64,000 bases of DNA from UBA4427 sp045106235 (GCA_045106235.1 JBGCEJ010000032.1:1-64000); one strand, 5' to 3'. Counted from the first letter of the stretch, positions 8,821 through 17,844 are shown. Program-made: numbers and translations. Notes: a model not told the origin generated them from the letters alone.

Positions 8821-9499
8821 GAATCTTTTCTCGGCACCCGCGCGGGCCCGGTCTTTCCTCTCCGCCACGGCGTTTTCTGGCGCCACAGCGATGTCCCTGT
8901 TCGTGGCGATCGCTCTGGTGGCGGCGGCTTCGCCGGCCTGGTCTGAGGATGATCCGACGATTACGGCAGAGCCTCGCGCGCTGATCGATGCGACGGCGGA
9001 TAAGATCGTCGCCGTGCTGGCCCGACAGGGAGAGCCGGCGGAGACGCGCATCGCCGAGATCGAGGGTATCGCCTACGAGATCTTCGACTTCACGACGATG
9101 TCGAAGCTGGTGCTTGCGAAGAACTGGCGGAAGCTCGATAAGGAAAAGCGCGGCGAGTTCGTTCGCCAGTTTAAGAAGCATCTTTCCCGCACGTACGGCA
9201 CGCGCCTCGACCGCTACGAGCAGGAAGAAGTCGAAGTCTACGCAGCGCAGCTTGAGCCCCGAAACGATGTGTCGATCAAGACGCGGATCATTGGCGGCCA
9301 GTTCGACCAGGCGGAGATTTCCTATCGCCTGCGCAATCGAAATGATCAGTGGCGCATCATCGATGTCGTGATCGAGGGGATCTCGCTCGTCTCGAACTAC
9401 CGCTCACAATTTTCGGAAGTGCTGAACGGCGGCACGATCGATGACCTGCTCGCGAAACTTCGCGACAAGAACTTCACGGTCGACGAAAAGAAGGGCTGA
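8810..9499 (+). CDS. mlaC: Periplasmic phospholipid-binding protein MlaC
   Basis: A 229-residue secreted protein of the MlaC/Ttg2D family, the periplasmic shuttle between MlaA and MlaFED. A hydrophobic signal segment (MSLFVAIALVAAASPAWSE) precedes the mature domain. FDFTTMSKLVLAKNWRKL, FVRQFKKHLSRTYGTRL, the V-Y-A-AQL strand and VVIEGISLVSNYRSQFSEVL are typical of the family. The ATG at 8810 lies inside the end of mlaA (11-base overlap) with GAGGAGGA just upstream. That strong site is also what encodes part of the acidic MlaA tail. Confidence 0.93.
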   Translation: MISKNLFSAPARARSFLSATAFSGATAMSLFVAIALVAAASPAWSEDDPTITAEPRALIDATADKIVAVLARQGEPAETRIAEIEGIAYEIFDFTTMSKLVLAKNWRKLDKEKRGEFVRQFKKHLSRTYGTRLDRYEQEEVEVYAAQLEPRNDVSIKTRIIGGQFDQAEISYRLRNRNDQWRIIDVVIEGISLVSNYRSQFSEVLNGGTIDDLLAKLRDKNFTVDEKKG

Positions 9500-9570
9500 G
9501 CCTTTCTCTGATTTCCGGGCTGAGCGGCAGCGGCTTAGCAGATGAGCGGCTGAGCTGCTTACAAAGAGGA

Positions 9571-10746
9571 TCAGCCTCCGTCGCCGGGTTCTTCGGCGGC
9601 TGGGGGCGTCGCGTCTTCGAGATTGTTCCGGAAGTCGTGGGGTAGGACGACTTTCTGGGTTCCGCCCTTTTTTCCGCGCTTGGCGCGCATCGCGACGGGC
9701 GGGAAATAGAGGTCGCGGTCGCCCTGGGTGAGGACTTCATCGAGTTCGGCGAGGGTATCGATCCGAATGAGCTTTTCTCGGAGCTTCGTGCTGCCGGGGA
9801 AGCCCTTCGTGTACCACGTGGCGTGCTTGCGGAAGCCGCGGATCCCGTGGAATTCCCCGGCCCATTCTGAAAGCAGCCGCGCATGCTCGCGCATCGTGTC
9901 CATGACCTCGCCAAAGCGCGGCGGGTTGTCGGGCTCCTTGCCCGCGAAGACCGCAGCGAGATCTCGGAACAGCCAGGGCCGCCCGAGGCATCCGCGTCCC
10001 ACGACCACGCCGTCGCATCCCGTTTGCCGCATCATGCGCAAAGCGTCCCAAGCTTCCCAGATATCGCCGTTCCCGAAGACGGGAATCGAAGTCACGGCCT
10101 GCTTGAGCTCACCGATCGCGTTCCAGTCGGCCTCGCCGTCGTAGAGTTGGGCAGCGGTCCGAGCGTGGAGGGCGACGGCACTGCAGCCTTCGGCTTCGGC
10201 GATTCGGCCGGTCTCAATGAAGGTCATCCAGTTATCTTCGATCCCCATACGGAACTTGATCGTGACGGGGATATCGCCGGCGGCCTTGACCGCGGCGCGC
10301 ACAATATTCTCGAGCAGGCGCGGCTTCGCAGGGATGGCAGCGCCGCCGCCGCGGCGGGTCACCTTGCGAACGGGGCAGCCGAAATTCATATCGAGATGGT
10401 CAATGCGGTCTTCGCCGACCAGCTGTTTGACCGACTCGCCGACGTAATGCGGATCCACGCCGTAGAGCTGAAGGCTGCGCGGGCTTTCGTCGGGATCGAA
10501 TTCCGCGAGCCGCATCGTCTTTTCGTTCCGCTCGACCAGCGCCCGCGCTGTAATCATTTCCGAAACGAAGAGCCCCGCGCCGAATCCGCGGCAGAGCCGC
10601 CTGAAAGGCGCATTCGTAATCCCGGCCATCGGAGCGAGCACGACCGGCGGATCGCCGAGGATCGGGCCGATCTTGACCGGCGGGAATTCTCCGGGCGCCG
10701 CAGGCTTTACGCCTTCGTTTTGGGGGCTGATATAGAGCGGATCCAT
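9571..10746 (-). CDS. tRNA-dihydrouridine synthase (Dus family, DusB-like)
   Basis: An FMN-dependent enzyme of about 391 residues that reduces uridine to dihydrouridine in tRNA. Clear Dus motifs are LAPMAGITNAPFRRLCRGFG, MNFGCPVRKVTRRGGGAA with the catalytic Cys, VTIKFRMGIED, and NGDIWEAWDALRMM plus the GVVVGRGCLGRPW phosphate-binding loop. The pattern is closest to DusB. The frame stays open to a GTG at 10824, so the start (10746 or 10824) is not settled. A Pro/Ala/Glu-rich 40-residue tail follows the enzyme. It is divergent from the repeat protein next door. Confidence 0.92.
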   Translation of the reverse strand: MDPLYISPQNEGVKPAAPGEFPPVKIGPILGDPPVVLAPMAGITNAPFRRLCRGFGAGLFVSEMITARALVERNEKTMRLAEFDPDESPRSLQLYGVDPHYVGESVKQLVGEDRIDHLDMNFGCPVRKVTRRGGGAAIPAKPRLLENIVRAAVKAAGDIPVTIKFRMGIEDNWMTFIETGRIAEAEGCSAVALHARTAAQLYDGEADWNAIGELKQAVTSIPVFGNGDIWEAWDALRMMRQTGCDGVVVGRGCLGRPWLFRDLAAVFAGKEPDNPPRFGEVMDTMREHARLLSEWAGEFHGIRGFRKHATWYTKGFPGSTKLREKLIRIDTLAELDEVLTQGDRDLYFPPVAMRAKRGKKGGTQKVVLPHDFRNNLEDATPPAAEEPGDGG

Positions 10747-10923
10747 GGGCCGGTTAAATACCTCATTTTGAGTCGGCGCGCGGCCTTGCGCCCCGCCGTT
10801 CACGCCGAGTTGCCCCTCGGGCACGCGGGCGCTCTCCGCTTCAGGCGAGCTTGTTCGCCGACGGAGCGATCTCGCCTTGCGCCGGCGGATCGGACGAGTT
10901 GCACTTCCCGAAGGAGGCCGCAG

Positions 10924-11652
10924 ATGTCGATTCGAAATTGCCGGTTGGAACCAGGCCAGCGAGAAATGCCCGAAAAGGCCCGCGCGATTTTAGCCGCGGT
11001 GGTCTTTCTGCTTGTCGCTGGGACGGCGATGGTGGGCGTTCCGGTTCCGGCAGCGGCTCAGGTTTCGCTGCTCCCCGACGAGGTCGAGCGGATCGACGTG
11101 ATCGCGATTGAGATCGACGACCGGGACGTCTTCGCTTTCGACGCGCTCTCGGGGCGCCGATCGCGGCTTCGGCTCGAAATCGGCGAGAAGGTCTATTTCA
11201 GCGAGAGTCGCGGTCGCGTGGGACTCCTGCTGACCGATCGCCGCGCATTGGGGATCGCGCCGGGCATCGATTTTCAGGAAACCCGCTACCGGATCCAAGA
11301 AGGGATTCCTGAGGTCGGCCTGATTGAGGATCGGATCGCGTTAGTCGTGACGGGTCGGCGAGCTCTGGGCTTCGTGGGCGCGTCCGGCTGGATTGAGGAG
11401 CGCTTCTCTCCTCAGGAATCAGCGGAGGCGCTTCGGGTCGGAGCGGCGGCAGGGATCGTTGCGACGAATCGCCGGGCGCTCGGCCTTGCGCCCGACGGCG
11501 TGAGCTTTGTGAGCACCAATTTTCGGATCAAAGAGAAGCTCGAGTCGGTCTCTGCGCAAGATACTTTGGTCTCGGTGCGGACGAACCGTCGGATTCTTGT
11601 CTTCTCCGCGCCGCGTTCGTTCTGGACCGCTCAGGATCGAACTCTGAACTAA
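10924..11652 (+). CDS. Secreted protein with four regular RRALG repeats
   Basis: I do not recognise a named family. The 242-residue product begins with MSIRNCRLEPGQREMPEK and a hydrophobic segment ending PVPAAAQ, a likely signal peptide, so it should be periplasmic or exported. The mature part contains four copies of a motif of the form x-T-x-RR-A/I-L-G/V (LTDRRALG, VTGRRALG, ATNRRALG, RTNRRILV) beginning at residues 103, 142, 180 and 219, spaced 38-39 residues apart. Strand-rich repeats at this spacing suggest a small beta-propeller or solenoid. AAGGAGG lies 7 bases upstream of the ATG. Confidence 0.75.
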   Translation: MSIRNCRLEPGQREMPEKARAILAAVVFLLVAGTAMVGVPVPAAAQVSLLPDEVERIDVIAIEIDDRDVFAFDALSGRRSRLRLEIGEKVYFSESRGRVGLLLTDRRALGIAPGIDFQETRYRIQEGIPEVGLIEDRIALVVTGRRALGFVGASGWIEERFSPQESAEALRVGAAAGIVATNRRALGLAPDGVSFVSTNFRIKEKLESVSAQDTLVSVRTNRRILVFSAPRSFWTAQDRTLN

Positions 11653-11710
11653 CACGTTTCGCCGGTCTGGCTCTGGCTGGGGCGGAGGCCGGGGCCGCGC
11701 TGATTGTGGA

Positions 11711-12850
11711 TCAGGTGCGCGCGCCGCTGAGGCGTTCGAATTCAAGCTCTTCAATGATTTTAGTGGCGCCGGCGCTTTCCGCGTCGAGGCGAATGCCCGT
11801 CGCATCGGCAACGCGATTGATGCCGTCGAAGCTGGCGACGATGGAGGCGGCTTGTGCCGTCGCGGACTCGCCGAGCGAGTCGATGCAGATTTTACGGGCT
11901 GCATCGACGTCGAAACCGGAATCGAGAATCGCAACCGCATAACGCCGCAAATGCGCACCGAAGGGGACGCCGCCATCCTCGCTCTCCGCTTGACCGATCG
12001 CGATTCGGATATCGACGTCTTCGCCCGCTTCTTGGCTGCTCGCACGGAGCAGGCCCGCATGGGAAACCGTTCAATAGAAGCAATCGTTCCAGGCGGATGT
12101 CGTGGAAGCCAAGAGTTCGACCTGCATGCGGTTGAGTCCGCCGTCGCGCACGGGGCCATGGGTGGTGTAGTTGGGCAGGAAGGCCGAGAAGAAATCGCGC
12201 AGCGCTTCGGGAACCGAGGTGAGCGCGCGAGCGACGTTGAATACGAATCCTGTGGTGGCTTCGAGGTTTTCGTACATTTTCGCCGTGAAGCCTTCGGCCT
12301 TTCCGGGATCGACCATTGGGACCCAGCCTCGTTCGAGTGTGGTTCCTCCGACGCTCTGGCGGAGCGGCTCACCGGATTCAGCTGCAGGGAGCGCACGAAG
12401 GGGCTGGCCGAGTGCCCTGGAAAGGGAGTCCGAGATGCGGACGAGGCCGACGATCGAGGTGGCTTCGACGAGTTCCTCTGAGGCGACGCCCGCGGCGGCG
12501 AGTTCGTCGAACCATTGTTGGCTCAGGCGGCCGGGGTCGGTCGCGATGCGGTGGACCGCGTCGATGAGCGGCATGCCGAGCGTTTCGACGGCCGCGGGAT
12601 CCGTGAGGGCGTGGCGGCCCTCGACGGCGTAGGGTGAGATCGCGGCTTTGCGTGCGTTGCAAAAATCACACGCCTTGGCTTCGCGGGCGATCTCGGCGAG
12701 CGCGATCCGGGAGGAGCCGGAGAACCACCCGCCAGCCCGACCGAGCGCAGACCACGCCTGGGTCATCGCGTCTTCGGTATGGGCCAGGGGCGCGAGTGCT
12801 TCGGACACGGCAGATTCCTCTCGGTCGATGGGCAGCTGAACCCGCAGCAT
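11711..12850 (-). CDS. AhpD/CMD-like peroxidase-related protein, probable selenoprotein (in-frame TGA at 12071-12073)
   Basis: One reading frame runs from the ATG at 12850 (or TTG at 12946) to a TAA/TGA-type end at 11711, interrupted by a single TGA at codon 260 (12073-12071). Both sides are coding: before it NRMQVELLASTTSAWNDCFY, after it TVSHAGLLRAS. This is the AhpD/carboxymuconolactone-decarboxylase motif CxYCxxSHxxxLR with the second Cys replaced by UGA, giving CFYU. A second, conventional CxxC (CDFC, residues 61-64) sits in an N-terminal domain of similar type. After the TGA the frame continues for 119 residues to the family's usual end. A SECIS-like hairpin follows at the correct distance. 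If read as selenocysteine the product is about 379 residues, a likely thiol/selenol peroxidase or disulfide reductase. A sequencing error or decay cannot be excluded without reads. Confidence 0.82.
12034..12055 (-). promoter_or_regulatory. Putative bacterial SECIS hairpin
   Basis: On the minus strand, 24 bases after the in-frame TGA, CUGCUC (12052-12047) pairs perfectly with GAGCAG (12041-12036) around the five-base loop CGUGC. Two further G-C pairs lie below a single bulged C. The loop-to-UGA distance and a G in the first two loop positions match the general bacterial SECIS rules; the bulge is C rather than the U of E. coli fdhF. No folding calculation was run. Confidence 0.6.
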
Positions 12851-13049
12851 GCCGCGTGTGCCGGCTCGCGTCACGCGGCTTCCGAAGGCTTGAGTGTTGC
12901 GAAGTGTGGGTTTAAAGTCCCATTCGACCCAGGCCGCCGGAGCCAACCATCTCGTGTTGCCGCGGATTCACTGCTTGACGATCGCGGCGAATGGCCCACT
13001 CTACGCGCCACCCCCCAAAAGCATGTGATTCGAGACGGACTTTCCTGAT

Positions 13050-14936
13050 ATGGCAGCGAAGGCAAGCGCGAAGACGTCCGCCCAAAAGAAGGCGGCGGGT
13101 AAGAAGGCGGCTGCGGCCGGCGGCGGAAAGAAGAAGGTCGCCTACGACGAGAAGGCGATCCAATCCCTCGACGCTCTCGAACATATCCGGCTCCGCACGG
13201 GCATGTATATCGGCCGCCTCGGCGATGGCTCGACGCCGGTCGACGGCATCTACGTCATGCTGAAAGAAGTCGTCGATAACTCGATCGATGAATTCATCAT
13301 GGGCGAAGGCAAGAAGATCGAAATCGCGCGCGACGGCGCGACGGTTGAGGTCCGCGACTACGGACGCGGTATTCCCCTCGGCAAAGTTGTCGACTGCGTG
13401 AGCCAAATCAATACCGGCGGCAAATACAACGACGATGTCTTCCAGTTTTCAGTCGGCCTGAATGGCGTCGGTACGAAGGCGGTGAACGCGCTCTCTTCGG
13501 ATTTCGAAGTGCGTTCGGTACGCGACGGAAAATTCAAGCAGGCGAATTTCGTTCGCGGCAAGCTGATCAAGGAGAAAGGCGGCAAGAGCTCCGAAGAGAA
13601 CGGAACCTATATCCGCTTCACGCCCGATGAAGACATTTTTGGGAAGTACACCTTCCAGGAAGACTTCATTGAGCATCGGCTCCGCTACTACGCCTATCTC
13701 AACAGCGGCCTCAAGCTTCAGTACAACAAAGAGACCTATCAGAGTCGGAATGGCCTGAAGGACCTCCTCAAAGATGAGTTTGGTGACGCTGAGCCGCTCT
13801 ACGAGATCGCGCATTCGGAAGGCGACCGTTTCGAGTTCGCCTTCACCCATGGCAACGCCTACGGCGAGTCCTATTTCTCCTTCGTGAACGGGCAGTACAC
13901 GAACGATGGCGGCTCGCATCAGAGTGCATTCCGCGAAGGACTTCTGAAGGGCGTGAATGAATACGCCAAGAAGTCCTATGCGGGCGAAGACGTGCGCGAC
14001 GGGATCGTGGCCGCGATCGCTGTGAAGCTTCAGGACCCAGTCTTTGAGAGCCAGACGAAGAATAAGCTCGGTTCGGCAGATGTGCGGAGTTGGCTTGTGC
14101 CGGCGGTGAAAGAGAAGGTCGTTCGCTGGCTGCATGAGAATTCGAACGACGCGAAGATCATGCTTGAGAAGATCGCGCTGAACGAGAAGATTCGAAAAGA
14201 ACTCTCGTCGATCAAGAAAGAAGCGCGGGACCGGGCAAAGAAAGTCGCCATTCGGATTCCGAAGCTCACGGATTGCAAGTTTCACTATGACGATCCGAAG
14301 GCGAAGAAGCGTGAGGATACGACGCTGTTCTTGACCGAGGGCGATTCGGCAGCCGGCGTGATGGTCCCGACGCGGGATGTGTTTACCCAGGCGATCTACT
14401 CGCTGAAGGGGAAGCCGCTTAATTGCTACGGGCTGAAGCGCGACGCGATCTATAAGAACGAAGAGCTCTATAACATCATGCGCGCGCTCGGCATCGAAGA
14501 GAGCATGGAAGGGCTGCGGTACAACAAGGTTGTGATCGCAACGGATGCGGACGTGGACGGGATGCATATCCGCAATTTGCTGCTGACCTTTTTCCTGCGC
14601 TATTTCGAAGAGCTCGTGTTGAAGGGACATGTCTATATCTTGGAGACACCGCTCTTCCGCGTGCGCAACAAGAAAGAGACGCGGTACTGCTACACGGAGG
14701 CGGAGCGCGACGACGCATTGCAGGCCGTGAAGGGTCCTGAAGTTACGCGCTTTAAGGGCCTCGGTGAGATCAGCCCGAAGGAATTCGGCCAGTTCATTGG
14801 CGAGGGTATGCGCCTTGTTCGCGTGAGTGTCGGCTCGATGGGCGAAGTCACGAAGAGCCTCGATTTCTTCATGGGCAAGAACACCCCCGCGCGCAAAGAG
14901 TTCATCGTCGACAACCTCGTCACGGATGTGCTGTAG
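13050..14936 (+). CDS. parE: Type IIA topoisomerase subunit B, ParE-like
   Basis: A 628-residue ATPase subunit of a topoisomerase IV/gyrase-type enzyme that decatenates or relaxes DNA. GHKL motifs are EVVDNSIDEF, DYGRGIPLG and GLNGVGTKAVNALS. The TOPRIM domain shows LTEGDSAAG, the KGKPLN variant of the usual RGK loop, and DADVDGMHI. The length fits ParE rather than a long GyrB. Residues 2-29 form a Lys/Ala tail (AKASAKTSAQKKAAGKK-like) not normally present. The ATG has only a weak upstream Shine-Dalgarno. The subunit A gene follows after 67 bases, so the two are probably co-transcribed. Confidence 0.9.
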   Translation: MAAKASAKTSAQKKAAGKKAAAAGGGKKKVAYDEKAIQSLDALEHIRLRTGMYIGRLGDGSTPVDGIYVMLKEVVDNSIDEFIMGEGKKIEIARDGATVEVRDYGRGIPLGKVVDCVSQINTGGKYNDDVFQFSVGLNGVGTKAVNALSSDFEVRSVRDGKFKQANFVRGKLIKEKGGKSSEENGTYIRFTPDEDIFGKYTFQEDFIEHRLRYYAYLNSGLKLQYNKETYQSRNGLKDLLKDEFGDAEPLYEIAHSEGDRFEFAFTHGNAYGESYFSFVNGQYTNDGGSHQSAFREGLLKGVNEYAKKSYAGEDVRDGIVAAIAVKLQDPVFESQTKNKLGSADVRSWLVPAVKEKVVRWLHENSNDAKIMLEKIALNEKIRKELSSIKKEARDRAKKVAIRIPKLTDCKFHYDDPKAKKREDTTLFLTEGDSAAGVMVPTRDVFTQAIYSLKGKPLNCYGLKRDAIYKNEELYNIMRALGIEESMEGLRYNKVVIATDADVDGMHIRNLLLTFFLRYFEELVLKGHVYILETPLFRVRNKKETRYCYTEAERDDALQAVKGPEVTRFKGLGEISPKEFGQFIGEGMRLVRVSVGSMGEVTKSLDFFMGKNTPARKEFIVDNLVTDVL

Positions 14937-15003
14937 AAAAGCTGAGCCCCCCGCGAAGCATTCGCCGCTCCTTTGAGGCGCGGCATCGAACCGGAGAAAA
15001 ACG

Positions 15004-17106
15004 ATGAGCCAACTCGAATCCTTGATGAAGGACCACTTCGTCGAGTATGCGAGCTACTTCATTCTGGATCGCGCGATTCCGGATTTGCGCGACGGCTTGA
15101 AGCCTGTGCAGCGCCGCATTCTGCATACCCTCTTCAAGATGAACGATGGGCGCTTCCATAAGGTCGCCAATGTTATGGGCGATACGATGAAGCTGCATCC
15201 CCATGGTGATGCTTCGATCGGCGATGCCCTCGTGGTCCTCGCGAACAAGGACTATTTCATCGAGCGGCAGGGGAATTTCGGGAATCTCCTGACGGGCCAT
15301 TCCGCGGCGGCGCCGCGCTATATCGAGTGTCGGCTTACGCAGCTTGCCCTCGATACGATGTTCCATCCGGCGCTGACCGAGATGGTGCCTTCTTACGATG
15401 GTCGGAACGAAGAGCCGGTCCTGCTTCCTTCGAAGCTGCCCGTTGTGCTCATGACCGGCGCCGAGGGGATCGCCGTCGGTATGGCGACGAAGATCCTGCC
15501 GCATAACCTGCCCGAGATCTGGCAGGCGCAGATCGACGTTCTGCAGAAGAAGAAGTTCAAGCTCTATCCGGATTTCCCGCAAGGCGGGCTGATGGATGTG
15601 TCGAACTACGAAGACGGCGCGGGCAAGGTTGAGGTTCGCGCCAAGATCGAATCCCAGGATCGCAAGACCGTGGTGGTTCGCGAGCTTCCCTTCGGCACGA
15701 CGACGGAGGGGCTGATCGCTTCGATCGAGTCCGCGGTCGGCAAGGGCCGCGTCAAAATCTCGTCGATCGACGATTTTACGACGGATAAGGTCGAGATTGA
15801 TCTGTCGATTGCGCGGGGCTCCGACGCGAAGGAAGTGATTCCGCAGCTCTACGCATACACAGATTGTTCTGTCTCGGTCTCATCGAACCTGGTCGTGATT
15901 AAGGATCGCAAGCCGATCCAGATGACGGTCACGGAGATCACCCACGAACTCACGGCGGGCCTAAAAGAGCAGCTGAAGCGCGAGCTCGAATACGACCGCG
16001 AGCAGCTGATCGATCGCAAGCATTGGCTCACCCTCGAGCAGATCTTCGTCGAGAAGCGTGTCTACAAGAATATCGAGAACAAGAAGACCTCCGAGGCCGT
16101 TCGCAAAGCCGTCTGGGACGGGATGCAGAAGTTCAAGCGCCTCTTTGTGCGTCCTATGGTCGACGAAGATGTGACGCGCCTGCTTGAGGTTCGGATCCGG
16201 CGGATCTCGGCGTACGATATTGAGAAGAACCGCAAAGAGATCGAGGACATCGATAAGAAGATCAAGGCCATCGAGCGCCAGCTCAAGAATATGGTCAAGA
16301 CGACGATCGCCTATCTCGAGGGGATGATCGCGAAGTACGGTGCTCAGTATCCGCGGCGCACGAAGATCCAGAAGATCGAGGCCGTCGACAAGAAGGCGGT
16401 TGCGCGCCAGAACCTGCGTCTCTCGTACGATAAGAAGTCGAGCTTCTTCGGGACCGAAGTGCGCGGCGATCTGTTCAAGATGACGGTGTCGGAATTCGAC
16501 AATATTCTGGCGATCGCGAAGGACGGAACTTACCGGGTGATGAGTTCGCCGCAGAAAGTCTTCTTCACGGGTCCGCTCATCTATGCGGAGCTCTTTGATC
16601 CTGAGTTGGGCGTTGAGTTTACGGTGATCTACCGCGATAAGAAGAAGATGGCCTTCGCGAAGAAGATCAAGATCGAGAAGTTCATTCGGAATCGCGAGTA
16701 CCGGCTGATCAAGGATAAGGGCGGGCGCGTCGACTACCTACTCCCGGCAGGAGAGACGGGGAAGGTCGATATGGACTTCGTTCCGGCGAAGCGCCAGCGC
16801 CTCAAGAAGGCGGACTTCGACCTCAAGACCCTGGAGATGACGGCCGCTACCGCGCGCGGTGCTCGCATGGCGCCGAAGCCGATCGGCAAGATCAAGTTCG
16901 TGATCGACGAGAAGGCTTCAGCGAAGGCGAAAGCGGCGATCGAGGCAGGCGCGAAAGCGGCGGCTTCGGAGACCGCGTCGGCCAAGAGCCCGAAGGCGAG
17001 CGCGAAGACGGCTTCTGCGAAAGCGACCGCGAAAAAATCAGCTAAGAAGAAAGCTTCCGCCAAGAAGCGTGGCAAGAAGTCGGGCGGGCAGGGCGACCTT
17101 TTTTAG
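15004..17106 (+). CDS. parC: Type IIA topoisomerase subunit A, ParC-like, with Lys/Ala-rich tail
   Basis: A 700-residue DNA cleavage subunit. The winged-helix region begins at YASYFILDRAIPDLRDGLKPVQRRIL, and the catalytic Tyr is Tyr106 in AAAPRYIECRL. KLHPHGDASIGDAL is the conserved DNA-gate segment. It is shorter than full-length GyrA or ParC; only a reduced C-terminal part follows the coiled-coil region. The last 66 residues are a low-complexity Ala/Lys/Ser tail (KKSAKKKASAKKRGKK) resembling histone H1 tails. The partner ParE has a matching N-terminal tail. The ATG follows a GGAG site at about 14992. Confidence 0.9.
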   Translation: MSQLESLMKDHFVEYASYFILDRAIPDLRDGLKPVQRRILHTLFKMNDGRFHKVANVMGDTMKLHPHGDASIGDALVVLANKDYFIERQGNFGNLLTGHSAAAPRYIECRLTQLALDTMFHPALTEMVPSYDGRNEEPVLLPSKLPVVLMTGAEGIAVGMATKILPHNLPEIWQAQIDVLQKKKFKLYPDFPQGGLMDVSNYEDGAGKVEVRAKIESQDRKTVVVRELPFGTTTEGLIASIESAVGKGRVKISSIDDFTTDKVEIDLSIARGSDAKEVIPQLYAYTDCSVSVSSNLVVIKDRKPIQMTVTEITHELTAGLKEQLKRELEYDREQLIDRKHWLTLEQIFVEKRVYKNIENKKTSEAVRKAVWDGMQKFKRLFVRPMVDEDVTRLLEVRIRRISAYDIEKNRKEIEDIDKKIKAIERQLKNMVKTTIAYLEGMIAKYGAQYPRRTKIQKIEAVDKKAVARQNLRLSYDKKSSFFGTEVRGDLFKMTVSEFDNILAIAKDGTYRVMSSPQKVFFTGPLIYAELFDPELGVEFTVIYRDKKKMAFAKKIKIEKFIRNREYRLIKDKGGRVDYLLPAGETGKVDMDFVPAKRQRLKKADFDLKTLEMTAATARGARMAPKPIGKIKFVIDEKASAKAKAAIEAGAKAAASETASAKSPKASAKTASAKATAKKSAKKKASAKKRGKKSGGQGDLF

Positions 17107-17159
17107 TCGCCCGCCTGTTCCGAGCCGCCTCGGCCGCCTCCGCCTCCGCTTTAGTCGCC

Positions 17160-17693
17160 TCAGTCGTTGCGACGTAGCCGGTACCAAATCAGAAGCGCGA
17201 CGAGGACGCTCGTCGCGCCGATGACCGCGGGTTGGTCGAGCAACAGCATCGGGACAGCGACTCCGCCGAGCGCCCAGATCAATAGCTGAGCCAAGACGCA
17301 GCAAACGAAAAAGCCCGCCGCAGATCCGAGGCCGACCGAGTAGGCGGCTGCTTTCGAACGCTTCGCGATTCTCCCGTCTTCCCCTTGTGCAGATCCTCCA
17401 GCCAGTTTCGTGAAGACCGGATCGCTCGGGTCGACGCCTCGAATCTCAAGGCTGAGTTCGCCGGCAAATTCGCCAGGGATGCGCTTGAGCCTCATCTGCG
17501 AGCAGCAGTCGGCCTCGAGCTTGATGAGTTGATCCAAGAGGCCGCGGATCTTGGGCGCGTCGGCGAAGTCGACTCGCAGCCCGTCCGCCCGACCTTGTGT
17601 TCGAAGGGCATGGGGCAAGATGCGCGTGCGAATCCAACTGAGGCGCTCGTCCATTTCATTCTTAGGGAGAATGCAGGCGGCGGTGGGACGCAT
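17160..17693 (-). CDS. Small membrane protein with Cys-Cys motif, heavy-metal-operon type
   Basis: A 177-residue protein. The first 100 residues resemble a family often found with MerR-type metal regulators: an N-terminal MRPTAACILP segment, then LIKLEADCC with adjacent cysteines, then ELSLEIRGVDPSDPVFTKL. The C-terminal half carries two hydrophobic helices, AGFFVCCVLAQLLIWALGG and AVIGATSVLVALLIWY, with another Cys pair. A metal-binding or transport role is inferred from the cysteines and the divergent MerR fragment only. The ATG at 17693 has GGAAG upstream; the frame stays open to a GTG at 17780. Confidence 0.6.
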   Translation of the reverse strand: MRPTAACILPKNEMDERLSWIRTRILPHALRTQGRADGLRVDFADAPKIRGLLDQLIKLEADCCSQMRLKRIPGEFAGELSLEIRGVDPSDPVFTKLAGGSAQGEDGRIAKRSKAAAYSVGLGSAAGFFVCCVLAQLLIWALGGVAVPMLLLDQPAVIGATSVLVALLIWYRLRRND

Positions 17694-17844
17694 GCGGGCT
17701 TCCGCTAAATCGTTTTCAGGGTGCAAAGAGGACTCCTTCGAAGAGAGGGTGAGGACGTCACCAGCGTGTCCAGATGGCACCCCGGTCTAGTTCCTCGCTC
17801 AGTCCTCGAAGTATCCCACTTGAAGTGCACACGAGCGGGAAGGC

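Noticed and set aside
9883..10923. A 347-residue N-terminal extension of the repeat-protein frame
   Set aside because: It is antisense to the Dus gene and the true start has AAGGAGG plus a signal peptide.
11711..11950. Treating the downstream part of the selenoprotein as a separate 79-residue gene
   Set aside because: Coding similarity continues without a break back to the TGA at 12071 and no ribosome-binding site precedes the ATG at 11950.
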